Assembly (NCBI RefSeq): GCF_003597395.2
Contig: NC_133782.1
Span: 8,400,133 to 8,464,132, forward strand
Reading direction: 5' to 3'
Origin: Chelonoidis abingdonii
Lineage: Eukaryota; Chordata; Testudines; Testudinidae
Length of the DNA: 64,000 nt
The notes under the pieces are model-generated. The model saw only the letters and a program-made list of their open reading frames with translations. It made no database searches and was not told the DNA's origin. A program made the position numbers and the translations under genes. Shown in pieces: positions 61,201-63,198 of the stretch (positions within the stretch are counted from its first letter, which is position 1; every line of letters begins with the position of its first letter).

Positions 61201-63198
61201 ATGGGCTCAGCCTACCCTCACTGCAATGAGGCAGCTGTTACTATCTCCACCTCACCAGATGGGGAAACTGAGGCAGTGAGACGTTAAGTGATGTGACTAA
61301 ATGACTTTGGCATCTAGTACCTCAAATTCACCTCTCTGTTACCCTTCCCCACACATACACACAAACACACACCCCTTTCCAGCAAAACATTTGCCTGAAG
61401 GTTGTGCAGATGCTTTCTGACCAACACTGGCTATTTGCCTATCATTTAGCCTTTGCTGAGACTGGGAAATGGGGACTTGAAGTCCTCTTCCAACCCTAGG
61501 GCCCAGCTGCTGAACCACTTGGTGCCAGGCCCCAGACAGTTAGTGAGGAGGTGTCCTGTGTGTTTGTAGAGTGTTGTGTCGGGAGATCTTGGTGCCCTGT
61601 CTAAAGAGCTGAAGAGGAACAGCAGTGCCCTGGAGCAAGCCGTGAAGAGGGAGCAGAGGAAACTTGATAGGGGTAAGAGAGGGTCCAGCAATGGAAACAA
61701 GTGTTCCAGGGAAATTCTTCTGCGTGGGAAAGATAGAAAGCACAGTGTGTGTGTGTGGGTTTTAGGTGGAAGTGATGGTGTGTGATGTGCTTTGGATGAG
61801 CGACAGATGTACAAACACCTCACATGTCATATACGTCTAATTCCAGTTATTAAAGGGACGCTGCACACAGCCAAGGACAAACTGACTGATCTCCGAGAGA
61901 AGAAGGAGCAGCTCCTGAACCAGCTGCAATCTGCACAGAACATGCTGGACAAGGACCAAGGTTTGTCTGCAGGCAGTTTCTTCTAGACAAGAGCTCTGCA
62001 CATGGCAAGATAAAAGCTTAGCTGTAGTCCCTTCTAACACACAGGGCAGTCTATGGTCATGGGAGGTACCCAGTGGGTTGCCCATCCAGTGACCTTGAGG
62101 GGGGCTATACCTGACCTTATAAATTAGTTAAATTTTACTTCATTTTCTGGGCCGAAGGTATAAACTGCGTCTACCTCCTGGGTAGGGGTGGGGGGAATCT
62201 TGGCAGTGGCCCGTTTTCATTGGTGAGCTTGTAATGCTTTTGCAGTTGAGGAGCTGAGTGTGTGTATGAGCCACCAACTCATGTACATCTGTTATTTCAT
62301 AAAGTCAGGTCCCATCACTGCTAAGCTGATGCAGAAGCGTAGTGCTGACTGCAGTCATAAGCTAGGAGCCCTGCCCTCCCTCCTGCTCTTTGCTGAGTTT
62401 AAGAGACTTGTCTCCTTTCCTCTCACAGATAACATCACGGCGGTTATTCAGAATGCCAAGGCTGCAGCTGCAGCAGCCAGTGGCACGGTTGCCAGGGTGG
62501 AAGATACATTGAGCAACATGAAGAAGAACCTAGATGAGTGGAAAGACCAGTATGGAGGCCTTAAAAATGAAGAATTAAACCAGGCAGTTCAAGCCGCCAA
62601 GAAGTCTGGTATGGAACGATGGGGGTTAGCCGTGGAAAGTGTGCTGGGGATAAAAGCCAAAGATGCCACTGTCGTCATGAAGCACTTCACTGTGGTATCT
62701 AAATGCTGCTCAGTCTCTTGTTCCCTGCTGACAAGTTTAAAGGGAGGCCGTTGTGTGTCCCCCTCTGATTGTCTCTCTTCGCAAAGTCCAGGTCATCCAC
62801 TGGGGTGGGCTGTGTATGTTCTTACAATGGCCTTGGATGCACTTTATGGCTGTATTTTTAAAAGTCACTTTTGTTAATGCCTCCAGCAAGTCTTGCAAGA
62901 GAGGTGTGCACATCAACCACTGCTTCGCTCCCTGTGACAGCTGCATTGTGTCCCTTTCTTTCCCTTGCGCCCCGTTAGCTGACTGTAGGATCCCTTTCCA
63001 CCCCACTGATCATTATCCCCTGTTCTCCTTTGCCTCCCCAAATCACACCCTCCAGTGTCAAACCTGGAAAGCACCATTCCGCTGCTGCTGGAGAAACTGA
63101 GTGGCCTGGAGAACAGGAGGAATAAGAACTCCACTGTGTCCGAGAACATCCTGCGAATCCGCCAGCTGATTACACAGGCCAGAAATGCTGCTAGCAAG
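7129..63198 (+). CDS. LAMA5: Laminin subunit alpha-5, internal part (54 exons plus one alternative exon), spliced
   Basis: Secreted basement-membrane glycoprotein chain; it pairs with beta and gamma chains through its coiled coil (laminin-511/521) and binds integrins and dystroglycan through its C-terminal LG domains. Seen here: 54 exons, 2,406 codons, in the order LE modules, domain IVb, LE modules, L4a domain, LE modules, coiled-coil II/I. The first exon begins with the last base of a codon and the last ends in phase 0, so the gene is open at both window edges; LN and LG1-5 are outside. The domain order with both IVb and IVa fits only alpha-5 or the long alpha-3 form. Diagnostic segments such as [27 protein letters not shown] and the RGD in the LE half after L4a match alpha-5. 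All introns are GT-AG except one GC-AG. Everything else in the window is intronic. Confidence 0.96.
7245..8817. other. LAMA5: Intron 1, no feature recognised
   Basis: About 1.6 kb. A CT-rich run (7270-7300) and an A-rich run near 8320 are the only notable composition features; no repeat family or RNA gene was recognised. Confidence 0.6.
8818..8936 (+). CDS. LAMA5: LAMA5 exon 2: first half of an LE module
   Basis: Acceptor CTTTCAG, donor CAG|GTACGC. Encodes [19 protein letters not shown] and, near the end, GGGVCIECQ. Phase 1 in, phase 0 out. Confidence 0.96.
9205..9305. repeat. Short palindromic repeat relic
   Basis: CATTGAACTCAATGGGAGTT and a second ACTGACTTCAAATGGGAGTA lie close together. 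Similar words recur in other introns (about 3025-3090, 19195-19215), which suggests a dispersed foldback family common in turtle DNA. Not classified. Confidence 0.4.
9810..9900 (+). CDS. LAMA5: LAMA5 exon 3: second half of an LE module
   Basis: Acceptor TTTTTCAG, donor TACC|GTGAGT. Encodes [19 protein letters not shown] and ends YICY. Phase 0 in, phase 1 out; completes the module begun in exon 2. Confidence 0.96.
10630..10764 (+). CDS. LAMA5: LAMA5 exon 4: complete LE module
   Basis: Acceptor CCCTGCAG, donor TATC|GTAAGT. Encodes [19 protein letters not shown] with [15 protein letters not shown] is a possible N-glycosylation site. Phase 1 to phase 1. Confidence 0.97.
11238..11300 (+). CDS. 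LAMA5: LAMA5 exon 5: 63-bp linker microexon
   Basis: Acceptor CCCCACAG, donor ATAA|GTAAGC. Encodes only [20 protein letters not shown], with a sequon N-D-T and no cysteine. It is an insertion between two LE modules; human LAMA5 has an equivalent stretch (recalled). Phase 1 to phase 1, so skipping would keep frame. Confidence 0.93.
11385..11760. repeat. Nested relics: MIR-like SINE interrupted by a CR1 tail
   Basis: The first part (about 11395-11540) has the GAGATCAGGG...CAAAGAGTTTACAGTT and ACAGGTAGGGGAATAGAGGC words of old SINEs. A CR1-type 3' end (about 11573-11651, ending TTAAAATCTATGA) follows, then SINE-like sequence resumes (GACCTGTCCAAGTTCACAGG). This suggests the CR1 inserted into the SINE. 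Confidence 0.55.
12429..13178 (-). mobile_element. Penelope-like retroelement relic with GIY-YIG endonuclease part
   Basis: On the minus strand, about 13060-12850, the translation contains [20 protein letters not shown] followed by [17 protein letters not shown], the YxGQT...LRxRxxxH pattern of the GIY-YIG endonuclease at the C-terminus of Penelope-like elements. The upstream part (minus) holds [10 protein letters not shown] and a CPYA stretch. The other end (12429-12560) has the GTTTTTCTGTATCTGCAAAA-like, GTGGCACCTTAGAGACTAAC and GGGCTACAGCCCACTTCATC words of a widespread reptile repeat. Frameshifted and truncated, with no reverse transcriptase here; inactive. Confidence 0.75.
13364..13504 (+). 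CDS. LAMA5: LAMA5 exon 6: complete LE module
   Basis: Acceptor CTTTGCAG, donor CAGC|GTGAGT. Encodes [45 protein letters not shown]. The first codon is split with exon 5 (A|AC, Asn). Phase 1 to phase 1. Confidence 0.97.
14222..14653 (+). mobile_element. CR1 LINE 3' end (5'-truncated)
   Basis: Contains the end of CR1 ORF2: the translation at about 14399-14566 reads [20 protein letters not shown], then [14 protein letters not shown] and [13 protein letters not shown], followed by the short 3' UTR with GGACTAGATGACCTCCTGAG and the terminal ATTCTATGA motif. Only the last ~430 bp remain, as usual for 5'-truncated CR1 copies. The tail matches the SINE tail at 57454-57536. Confidence 0.92.
15250..15387 (+). 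CDS. LAMA5: LAMA5 exon 7: complete LE module
   Basis: Acceptor TTTTCCAG, donor CAAT|GTGCGT (slightly non-consensus +3). Encodes [45 protein letters not shown]. Phase 1 to phase 1. Confidence 0.96.
15590..15840 (+). repeat. Old retroposon relic (GTGCTAGGCACTGT family)
   Basis: Contains TTGTGCTAGGCACTGTGCAG and CAGTCCCTGCCCCGAGGAGC then CTTGCAGTCTA, the conserved part of an ancient amniote retroposon. Two more copies lie near 23940 (plus) and 1876 (minus). The downstream sequence to about 16100 may be part of the same element. Confidence 0.55.
16294..16428 (+). CDS. LAMA5: LAMA5 exon 8: complete LE module
   Basis: Acceptor CTTTGCAG, donor CAAG|GTATGG. Encodes [45 protein letters not shown]. 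Phase 1 to phase 1. Confidence 0.97.
17395..17529 (+). CDS. LAMA5: LAMA5 exon 9: complete LE module
   Basis: Acceptor TTTTGCAG, donor ACAT|GTGAGT. Encodes [44 protein letters not shown]. Phase 1 to phase 1. Confidence 0.97.
18729..18945. mobile_element. Foldback MITE with long inverted arms
   Basis: The left arm carries GGTATGTCTACACTG, GGGTCAGCTGACTTGGGCTC, GGGGCTGTAAAATTGCAGTG; the right arm carries their imperfect reverse complements (CTGCAATTTTTAACCC, GAGCCTGAGTCAGTCCCATG, TATAGATGTATCC). The two arms meet near 18840. Looks like a decayed, mostly palindromic non-autonomous DNA transposon seen widely in turtles (recalled, not searched). Confidence 0.7.
19928..20190 (+). repeat. Dispersed reptile repeat fragment
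   Basis: Begins GCATAAGAATGGCCATACTG, GTCAGACCAATGGTCTATCT, AGCCCAGGATCCTGTC and continues GTGATCCATCCCCTGTCG. These words are familiar from an interspersed repeat abundant in turtle and crocodilian genomes; I cannot place it in a superfamily from sequence alone. Confidence 0.6.
20509..20629. repeat. Short foldback with paired ZNF143-like motifs
   Basis: The left arm (20509-20552) reads CTATGGGCTGG, CCAGCTGGACTACATCTCCC. The right arm (20581-20629), reverse-complemented, reads CTATGGGCTGG, CCAGCTAGACTACATTTCCC. Each arm carries ACTACAT-TCCCA, close to the ZNF143/STAF site. A further ACTACAGTTTCCAGGAGGCA lies at 20657-20676. Confidence 0.65.
21139..21276 (+). CDS. LAMA5: LAMA5 exon 10: complete LE module
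   Basis: Acceptor CCTGCAG, donor GAAG|GTAGCA. Encodes [45 protein letters not shown]. Phase 1 to phase 1. Confidence 0.97.
21568..21620 (+). CDS. LAMA5: LAMA5 exon 11: 53-bp first part of LE module
   Basis: Acceptor CTTGCAG, donor CTG|GTGAGT. Encodes (V)[17 protein letters not shown]. Phase 1 in, phase 0 out. Pairs with exon 12 to make one module. Confidence 0.94.
21878..21977 (+). CDS. LAMA5: LAMA5 exon 12: second part of LE module
   Basis: Acceptor TTTTTCAG, donor ACAA|GTAAGG. Encodes [19 protein letters not shown] then [17 protein letters not shown] is a possible sequon. Phase 0 in, phase 1 out. Confidence 0.96.
22573..22625 (+). CDS. LAMA5: LAMA5 exon 13: 53-bp first part of LE module
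   Basis: Acceptor CTCTTCAG, donor CAA|GTAAGA. Encodes (S)[17 protein letters not shown]. Same length and same phases (1 in, 0 out) as exon 11. Confidence 0.95.
22932..23837. mobile_element. hAT-type non-autonomous DNA transposon, 906 bp
   Basis: The left terminus is CAGGGGTGGGCAAACTTTTT and the right terminus, reverse-complemented, is CAGACGTGAGCAAACTACAG, both followed inward by a GGGCCACAT-like word. The element is flanked by a perfect 8-bp duplication GTTTAGAG (22924-22931 and 23838-23845), as expected for hAT. The interior is C-rich low complexity, with no transposase domain. A long open frame through it is a composition artefact. Confidence 0.88.
23930..24020 (+). repeat. Old retroposon relic (GTGCTAGGTGCCGTAC family)
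   Basis: ATTGTGCTAGGTGCCGTACA followed by GACCCTACCCCAAAGAATTT matches the core of the relic at 15590-15840. Confidence 0.5.
24655..24905. repeat. MIR-like SINE relic
   Basis: CACAACACCCTGTGAGGTAG, then GGGATTGAACCTGGCTCTCC and CTGACCACTGCACCATCCTT, read as an old MIR-type SINE. Confidence 0.65.
24994..25099 (+). CDS. LAMA5: LAMA5 exon 14: second part of LE module
   Basis: Acceptor TCTCCTAG, donor CAAG|GTGGGT. Encodes [35 protein letters not shown]. Phase 0 in, phase 1 out. Confidence 0.96.
25845..25944 (+). CDS. LAMA5: LAMA5 exon 15: truncated LE module leading into domain IVb
   Basis: Acceptor TCCACAG, donor CCT|GTAAGA. Encodes [33 protein letters not shown]. The LE module breaks off after its sixth cysteine, the usual place where an L4-type domain is inserted. 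Phase 1 in, phase 2 out. Confidence 0.96.
26389..26545 (+). CDS. LAMA5: LAMA5 exon 16: start of domain IVb
   Basis: Acceptor TTCCCCAG, donor CAG|GTATGA. Encodes [20 protein letters not shown], then [28 protein letters not shown], among the best conserved parts of alpha-5. Ends in phase 0, so it can splice to either exon 17a or 17b. Confidence 0.97.
26810..27531. mobile_element. hAT-type non-autonomous DNA transposon, 722 bp
   Basis: The left end is CAAGAGCCTCAAACTCCCGG and the right end, reverse-complemented, is CAGGGGTCTCAAACTCATTT. A perfect 8-bp duplication GCCTAGAG flanks it (26802-26809, 27532-27539). The interior is C-rich with CCTCCCAGAGCC-like tandem words (27200-27445). No transposase. 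Confidence 0.85.
27540..29286. other. LAMA5: Rest of intron 16
   Basis: About 1.7 kb with no exon recognised. A palindromic GGGTTTTCAAAGGGGCTGAA...CCTTTTGAAAATCCCAGGCC segment (28038-28140) is probably a dispersed foldback relic. Confidence 0.5.
29287..29425 (+). CDS. LAMA5: LAMA5 exon 17a: domain IVb, CxxC version of an alternative pair
   Basis: Acceptor CTCTCACCAG, donor AACT|GTAAGT. Encodes [46 protein letters not shown] plus a split codon. The split codon T|GT with exon 18 gives Cys, making C-G-N-C. Human LAMA5 as I recall it has this type (C-A-N-C). Phase 0 in, phase 1 out, 139 bp. Confidence 0.95.
29701..29830 (+). CDS. LAMA5: LAMA5 exon 17b: candidate mutually exclusive alternative to exon 17a
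   Basis: Acceptor GCTTTTTGCAG, donor GAGAG|GTAAGG, both strong. Encodes [43 protein letters not shown]; the split codon G|GT with exon 18 gives Gly. Homologous to exon 17a (shared KV-V...V, LF, RY-N-G, V-G) and, from memory, closer to the LAMA3 segment that reads RVILRYVNPG. Phase 0 in, phase 1 out, 130 bp, no internal stop. It cannot be joined after exon 17a because the junction reads TAG TAA. Supported by frame, homology and splice sites; expression not shown. Confidence 0.82.
29831..33724. other. LAMA5: Intron 17 (3.9 kb)
   Basis: No further exon-17-like copy was found. It has a possible worn foldback (31250-31400, with AACCCTATAG and CCCTATTGAACCCTGTAGG words), a MIR-like relic (32099-32260) and a T-run (33484-33497). 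The minus-strand open frame at 29973-30584 looks like chance. Confidence 0.6.
32099..32260 (+). repeat. MIR-like SINE relic
   Basis: TGCCACTGACTTGCATTATG, CAAATCACTTGACCTCTGTA, TCTCAGTTTCACAGTCTGTA follow the order of the 5' half of a sense MIR. Confidence 0.65.
33725..33867 (+). CDS. LAMA5: LAMA5 exon 18: domain IVb
   Basis: Acceptor CGCCCTAG, donor CTG|GTGAGG. Encodes [47 protein letters not shown]. Its first two bases GT complete Cys after exon 17a or Gly after exon 17b. Phase 1 in, 0 out. Confidence 0.97.
33972..34078 (+). CDS. LAMA5: LAMA5 exon 19: domain IVb
   Basis: Preceded by a 104-bp intron. Acceptor GTTCCAG, donor GAA|GTAAGG. Encodes [35 protein letters not shown]. Phase 0 in, 2 out. 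Confidence 0.96.
35046..35199 (+). CDS. LAMA5: LAMA5 exon 20: domain IVb
   Basis: Acceptor CATTTCTAG, donor GAC|GTGAGT. Encodes (N)[51 protein letters not shown]. Phase 2 in, 0 out. Confidence 0.96.
35702..35862 (+). CDS. LAMA5: LAMA5 exon 21: domain IVb
   Basis: Acceptor CACCCAG, donor CAG|GTACGA. Encodes [53 protein letters not shown]. Phase 0 in, 2 out. Confidence 0.96.
36607..36715 (+). CDS. LAMA5: LAMA5 exon 22: domain IVb
   Basis: Acceptor TCTCGCAG, donor CTG|GTAAGC. Encodes (S)[36 protein letters not shown]. Phase 2 in, 0 out. Confidence 0.95.
36877..37273. mobile_element. hAT-like non-autonomous DNA transposon, 397 bp
   Basis: Ends TAAGGCT...AGCCTTA with further inward similarity (GTCACGGAGGTCAC against CATGACTAAATC). 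Flanked by ATCATGAG (36869-36876) and GTCATGAG (37274-37281), an 8-bp duplication with one mismatch. The interior has repeated GTCACAGAAGTCACCGA-type words. No coding capacity. Confidence 0.7.
37497..37749. mobile_element. Foldback MITE
   Basis: The left arm is CTAAGGGATTGTCTACACAG, AGCTGGGGTGTAAATCTCCA. The right arm, reverse-complemented, is CTGAGGGTTGTCCATAGAGA, CAGCGTGTGACTCTACAGTG. The interior keeps CACTAAGTGGCAGTGTGGAC and GTCCACACACAACTTAGTAC as a second inverted pair. Decayed DNA transposon, about 250 bp. Confidence 0.72.
38015..38428. mobile_element. hAT-type non-autonomous DNA transposon, 414 bp
   Basis: Begins CAGTGGTTCTCAACTG and ends GTGGAGAGCCCCTG (reverse complement CAGGGGCTCTCCAC). 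A perfect 8-bp duplication CTCTGAAT flanks it (38007-38014, 38429-38436). The interior is A/T-rich (TTCCAATTGATTTATTTTAC). It has lost coding capacity. Confidence 0.87.
38682..38779 (+). CDS. LAMA5: LAMA5 exon 23: domain IVb
   Basis: Acceptor GCTGCTGTAG, donor CAG|GTAATG. Encodes [32 protein letters not shown]. Phase 0 in, 2 out. Confidence 0.95.
38825..38960. repeat. MIR-like SINE relic
   Basis: ACATTATCCCCATTTTAAAG, GGAGGCACAGAGAGGTGAAG, GCAGAGCTGGGATTAGAACC, CAGCTCTCCAGTCCTGTGTT: MIR core and 3' part, reasonably kept. Confidence 0.75.
39277..39282 (+). other. LAMA5: NAGNAG tandem acceptor of exon 24
   Basis: The acceptor reads TTGCAGTAG. Use of the first or second AG changes the protein by one serine without breaking frame. 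Confidence 0.6.
39280..39481 (+). CDS. LAMA5: LAMA5 exon 24: domain IVb, proline-rich linker
   Basis: Donor CAG|GTAATG. Encodes [19 protein letters not shown], then [29 protein letters not shown]. The middle is proline/serine-rich, as in human alpha-5 (recalled). The start could be 39280 or 39283. Phase 2 in, 0 out. Confidence 0.93.
40041..40167 (+). CDS. LAMA5: LAMA5 exon 25: domain IVb
   Basis: Acceptor GGGCCAG, donor CAAG|GTGAGC. Encodes [42 protein letters not shown]. Phase 0 in, 1 out. Confidence 0.96.
40375..40722 (+). mobile_element. CR1 LINE 3' end (diverged)
   Basis: Contains GGAGTGGTGGATTCTCCATC, TCTTGAAGTCTTCAGATCCA, ACTGGATGCCTTTCTGG and the tail TCAGATTAGATAATCTAATG, CTGTAAGTCTATAAATCT, the layout of a CR1 ORF2 end plus short UTR. 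Confidence 0.8.
41523..41662 (+). CDS. LAMA5: LAMA5 exon 26: domain IVb
   Basis: Acceptor CCTTTCAG, donor CTG|GTAAGT. Encodes (G)[46 protein letters not shown]. Phase 1 in, 0 out. The antisense open frame over it is a shadow. Confidence 0.96.
41900..42300. repeat. CR1-like fragment followed by MIR-like SINE relic
   Basis: About 41940-42060 has CR1-type words (GATGGCCAGGAAGAAATTCC); 42110-42300 has GCCTCTTTCATCCAAGGATC, TATTATCCCAGTCGTCCAGA, AAGTCAGCAGGTGAGCTGG of MIR type. Both weak. Confidence 0.5.
42596..42711 (+). CDS. LAMA5: LAMA5 exon 27: domain IVb
   Basis: Acceptor TTGCTGCAG, donor CAA|GTGAGA. Encodes [38 protein letters not shown]. Phase 0 in, 2 out. Confidence 0.96.
43380..43591 (+). 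CDS. LAMA5: LAMA5 exon 28: end of domain IVb and an LE module
   Basis: Acceptor TCTTTGCAG, donor AGGC|GTGAGT. Encodes [38 protein letters not shown], then [26 protein letters not shown]. Phase 2 in, 1 out. Confidence 0.97.
44522..44726 (+). CDS. LAMA5: LAMA5 exon 29: LE modules
   Basis: Acceptor CTCTTGCAG, donor CAG|GTGAGG. Encodes [67 protein letters not shown]. One whole module and the start of the next. Phase 1 in, 2 out. Confidence 0.97.
44993..45137 (+). CDS. LAMA5: LAMA5 exon 30: LE modules
   Basis: Acceptor CTATCTAG, donor AAG|GTCAGT. Encodes [48 protein letters not shown]. Phase 2 in, 0 out. Confidence 0.97.
45709..45849 (+). CDS. LAMA5: LAMA5 exon 31: LE module and half-module before L4a
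   Basis: Acceptor TCTTCCAG, donor GAG|GTGAAT. Encodes [47 protein letters not shown]. The last LE breaks off for insertion of the L4a domain. Phase 0 to 0. Confidence 0.96.
46425..46586 (+). CDS. LAMA5: LAMA5 exon 32: L4a domain
   Basis: Acceptor CTCTCCTAG, donor CGG|GTAAGA. Encodes [45 protein letters not shown]. Phase 0 to 0. Confidence 0.96.
46844..46945 (+). CDS. LAMA5: LAMA5 exon 33: L4a domain
   Basis: Acceptor TCCCCTAG, donor AAG|GTACAG. Encodes [34 protein letters not shown]. Phase 0 to 0; the next intron is only 98 bp. Confidence 0.96.
47044..47127 (+). CDS. LAMA5: LAMA5 exon 34: L4a domain
   Basis: Acceptor TTCCCCAG, donor GAG|GTGAGT. Encodes [28 protein letters not shown]. Phase 0 to 0, 84 bp. 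Confidence 0.95.
47393..47560 (+). repeat. MIR-like SINE relic
   Basis: AAGATGGTCTAGAGGATAGG, GTTCAGTTCCTAGCTCTGCT, GACCTTGGGTGAGTCACTTA keep the tRNA-like head and core order of a sense MIR. Confidence 0.75.
47561..48442. other. LAMA5: Rest of intron 34, no feature recognised
   Basis: About 0.9 kb of intron; no exon, RNA gene or named repeat seen. Confidence 0.5.
48443..48673 (+). CDS. LAMA5: LAMA5 exon 35: end of L4a, LE half with RGD
   Basis: Acceptor TTCGCCAG, donor CAG|GTAGGG. Encodes [40 protein letters not shown], then [18 protein letters not shown]. The RGD (48656-48664) is at the site reported as integrin-binding in mammalian alpha-5. Phase 0 to 0, 77 codons. Confidence 0.97.
49268..49381 (+). 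CDS. LAMA5: LAMA5 exon 36: LE modules
   Basis: Acceptor CTCATTAG, donor ATC|GTAAGT. Encodes [38 protein letters not shown]. Phase 0 to 0. Confidence 0.97.
49758..49885 (+). CDS. LAMA5: LAMA5 exon 37: LE modules
   Basis: Acceptor CCTTGCAG, donor CAA|GTAAGC. Encodes [42 protein letters not shown]. Phase 0 in, 2 out. Confidence 0.97.
50400..51120. repeat. Decayed C-rich minisatellite, unit about 36-38 bp
   Basis: Words such as CTGCCAGCCCCAACCC (50832), CTACTGGCCCCACCC (50870), TACCAGCCCCAACC (50907) and TTGCCAACCCCAGC (50942) recur at roughly 35-38 bp. CCCAACCCTAACCCTCTACC appears once and looks telomere-like. The period was judged by eye. Confidence 0.5.
51203..51283 (+). CDS. LAMA5: LAMA5 exon 38: LE module part
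   Basis: Acceptor GTTACCAG, donor ACG|GTAAGG. Encodes (N)[26 protein letters not shown]. Phase 2 to 2, 81 bp. Confidence 0.95.
51700..51825 (+). repeat. MIR-like SINE relic (3' part)
   Basis: CCCACCTGTAAAGCAGGAAC and GTGAAGTGCTTTGAGTGGAA with CTGTGGGAGTCCAAAAC follow the MIR 3' half. Confidence 0.6.
51971..52185 (+). CDS. LAMA5: LAMA5 exon 39: LE modules
   Basis: Acceptor TTTTTAAAG (purine at -3, weak), donor ACAA|GTAAGT. Encodes [71 protein letters not shown]. Phase 2 in, 1 out. Confidence 0.96.
52796..52896 (+). CDS. LAMA5: LAMA5 exon 40: LE module with an extra cysteine
   Basis: Acceptor CCTGGCAG, donor CAG|GTAAAA. Encodes [33 protein letters not shown]. The codon at 52888-52890 is TGC (Cys) where human alpha-5, as I recall it, has Arg (C-D-R-C-Q), giving an unpaired cysteine. 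Phase 1 in, 0 out. Confidence 0.96.
53544..53724 (+). CDS. LAMA5: LAMA5 exon 41: LE modules
   Basis: Acceptor TTTCCTAG, donor ACAA|GTGAGT. Encodes [59 protein letters not shown]. Phase 0 in, 1 out. Confidence 0.97.
54490..54633 (+). CDS. LAMA5: LAMA5 exon 42: last LE module
   Basis: Acceptor TTGGCAG, donor GAAG|GTTAGT (weak +3). Encodes [47 protein letters not shown]. Phase 1 to 1. Confidence 0.96.
54690..54860. repeat. A/T-rich foldback-like relic
   Basis: TTTCACTGAAAATATTGAGA and GAACATTTTGGTCAAAACAA resemble the interior of the element at 6643-7032 and the 3' edge of the window. No clear ends. Confidence 0.35.
55574..55725 (+). CDS. LAMA5: LAMA5 exon 43: start of coiled-coil domain II
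   Basis: Acceptor CTTGGCAG, donor ACT|GTATGT. Encodes (V)[50 protein letters not shown]. The C-D-S-C pair is where laminin chains are disulphide-linked at the top of the coiled coil. N-A-S and N-S-S are possible sequons. Phase 1 in, 0 out. Confidence 0.96.
55823..55933 (+). CDS. LAMA5: LAMA5 exon 44: coiled coil, GC donor
   Basis: Preceded by a 97-bp intron, acceptor CTCTTTCAG. Encodes [37 protein letters not shown]. The frame continues into exon 45 only if the donor is AAG|GCAGGA. Phase 0 to 0. Confidence 0.9.
55934..55935 (+). other. LAMA5: GC 5' splice site (GC-AG intron 55934-56878)
   Basis: The exon end CACAAG is followed by GCAGGA. The nearest downstream GT (GAT|GTTTTT) is a poor donor and would shift the frame into exon 45, with a stop soon after. 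Confidence 0.75.
56879..56990 (+). CDS. LAMA5: LAMA5 exon 45: coiled coil
   Basis: Acceptor GTTTTGTAG, donor GCAG|GTAAGT. Encodes [37 protein letters not shown]. Phase 0 in, 1 out. Confidence 0.95.
57348..57536 (+). mobile_element. tRNA-derived SINE (turtle Cry type)
   Basis: The head has pol III boxes: A box TAGCTCAGTGG (57359-57369) and B box GAGTTCAATCC (57402-57412). The tail GGGATTGGTCCTGCTTTGAG, GGACTAGATGACCTGCTGAG, TATTCTATGATTCTAAGA matches the CR1 tail at 14565-14653 almost base for base, so this SINE probably used CR1 machinery. Cry SINEs are known from cryptodiran turtles. Confidence 0.9.
57808..57978 (+). CDS. LAMA5: LAMA5 exon 46: coiled coil
   Basis: Acceptor CCCTGCAG, donor AAAT|GTAAGC. 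Encodes (D)[56 protein letters not shown]. Phase 1 to 1. Confidence 0.96.
58705..59041 (+). mobile_element. CR1 LINE 3' end (diverged)
   Basis: GATGGCTGGAAGCTGGAACT, CCTAGGGATGTGGTGGATTC, TCCATCACTTGGCGGCTTTA and the tail TTCTAGCCTTAAAGTTTGTG follow the order of a CR1 ORF2 end. Confidence 0.8.
59156..59352 (+). CDS. LAMA5: LAMA5 exon 47: coiled coil
   Basis: Acceptor GTCATCAG, donor CAG|GTACAA. Encodes [65 protein letters not shown]. Heptad-like spacing. Phase 1 in, 0 out. Confidence 0.96.
59519..59635 (+). CDS. LAMA5: LAMA5 exon 48: coiled coil
   Basis: Acceptor GTCTCAAG (weak, A at -3), donor GAG|GTGAGT. Encodes [39 protein letters not shown]. Phase 0 to 0, 39 codons. Confidence 0.94.
59962..60116 (+). 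CDS. LAMA5: LAMA5 exon 49: coiled coil
   Basis: Acceptor CTCCTACAG, donor CAG|GTAACG. Encodes [51 protein letters not shown]. Phase 0 in, 2 out. Confidence 0.96.
60892..60897 (+). other. LAMA5: NAGNAG tandem acceptor of exon 50
   Basis: The acceptor reads AATGCAGCAG. Either AG keeps frame; the choice adds or drops one serine (S-S-S-I-Q or S-S-I-Q). Confidence 0.65.
60895..61036 (+). CDS. LAMA5: LAMA5 exon 50: coiled coil
   Basis: Start 60895 or 60898 (tandem acceptor), donor ACA|GTATGC. Encodes [47 protein letters not shown]. Phase 2 in, 0 out. Confidence 0.94.
61191..61300. repeat. MIR-like SINE relic
   Basis: TTACTATCTCCACCTCACCA followed by GATGGGGAAACTGAGGCAGT, the usual MIR core words. 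Confidence 0.6.
61570..61672 (+). CDS. LAMA5: LAMA5 exon 51: coiled coil
   Basis: Acceptor TGTTTGTAG, donor AGGG|GTAAGA. Encodes [34 protein letters not shown]. Phase 0 in, 1 out. Confidence 0.95.
61847..61960 (+). CDS. LAMA5: LAMA5 exon 52: coiled coil
   Basis: Acceptor AATTCCAG, donor CAAG|GTTTGT (weak). Encodes (V)[37 protein letters not shown]. Phase 1 to 1. Confidence 0.95.
62429..62608 (+). CDS. LAMA5: LAMA5 exon 53: coiled coil
   Basis: Acceptor TCTCACAG, donor TCTG|GTATGG. Encodes (D)[59 protein letters not shown]. Phase 1 to 1. Confidence 0.96.
63056..63198 (+). CDS. LAMA5: LAMA5 exon 54: end of coiled coil
   Basis: Acceptor CCCTCCAG, donor AAG|GTAGGG. Encodes (V)[47 protein letters not shown]. 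The ARNAASK end corresponds to the junction just before LG1, so the LG exons follow outside the window. Phase 1 in, 0 out. Confidence 0.96.

Noticed and set aside
7129..63198. Identification as LAMA3 (long form) rather than LAMA5
   Set aside because: The [22 protein letters not shown] and linker microexon features fit LAMA5 as recalled; only exon 17b looks LAMA3-like.
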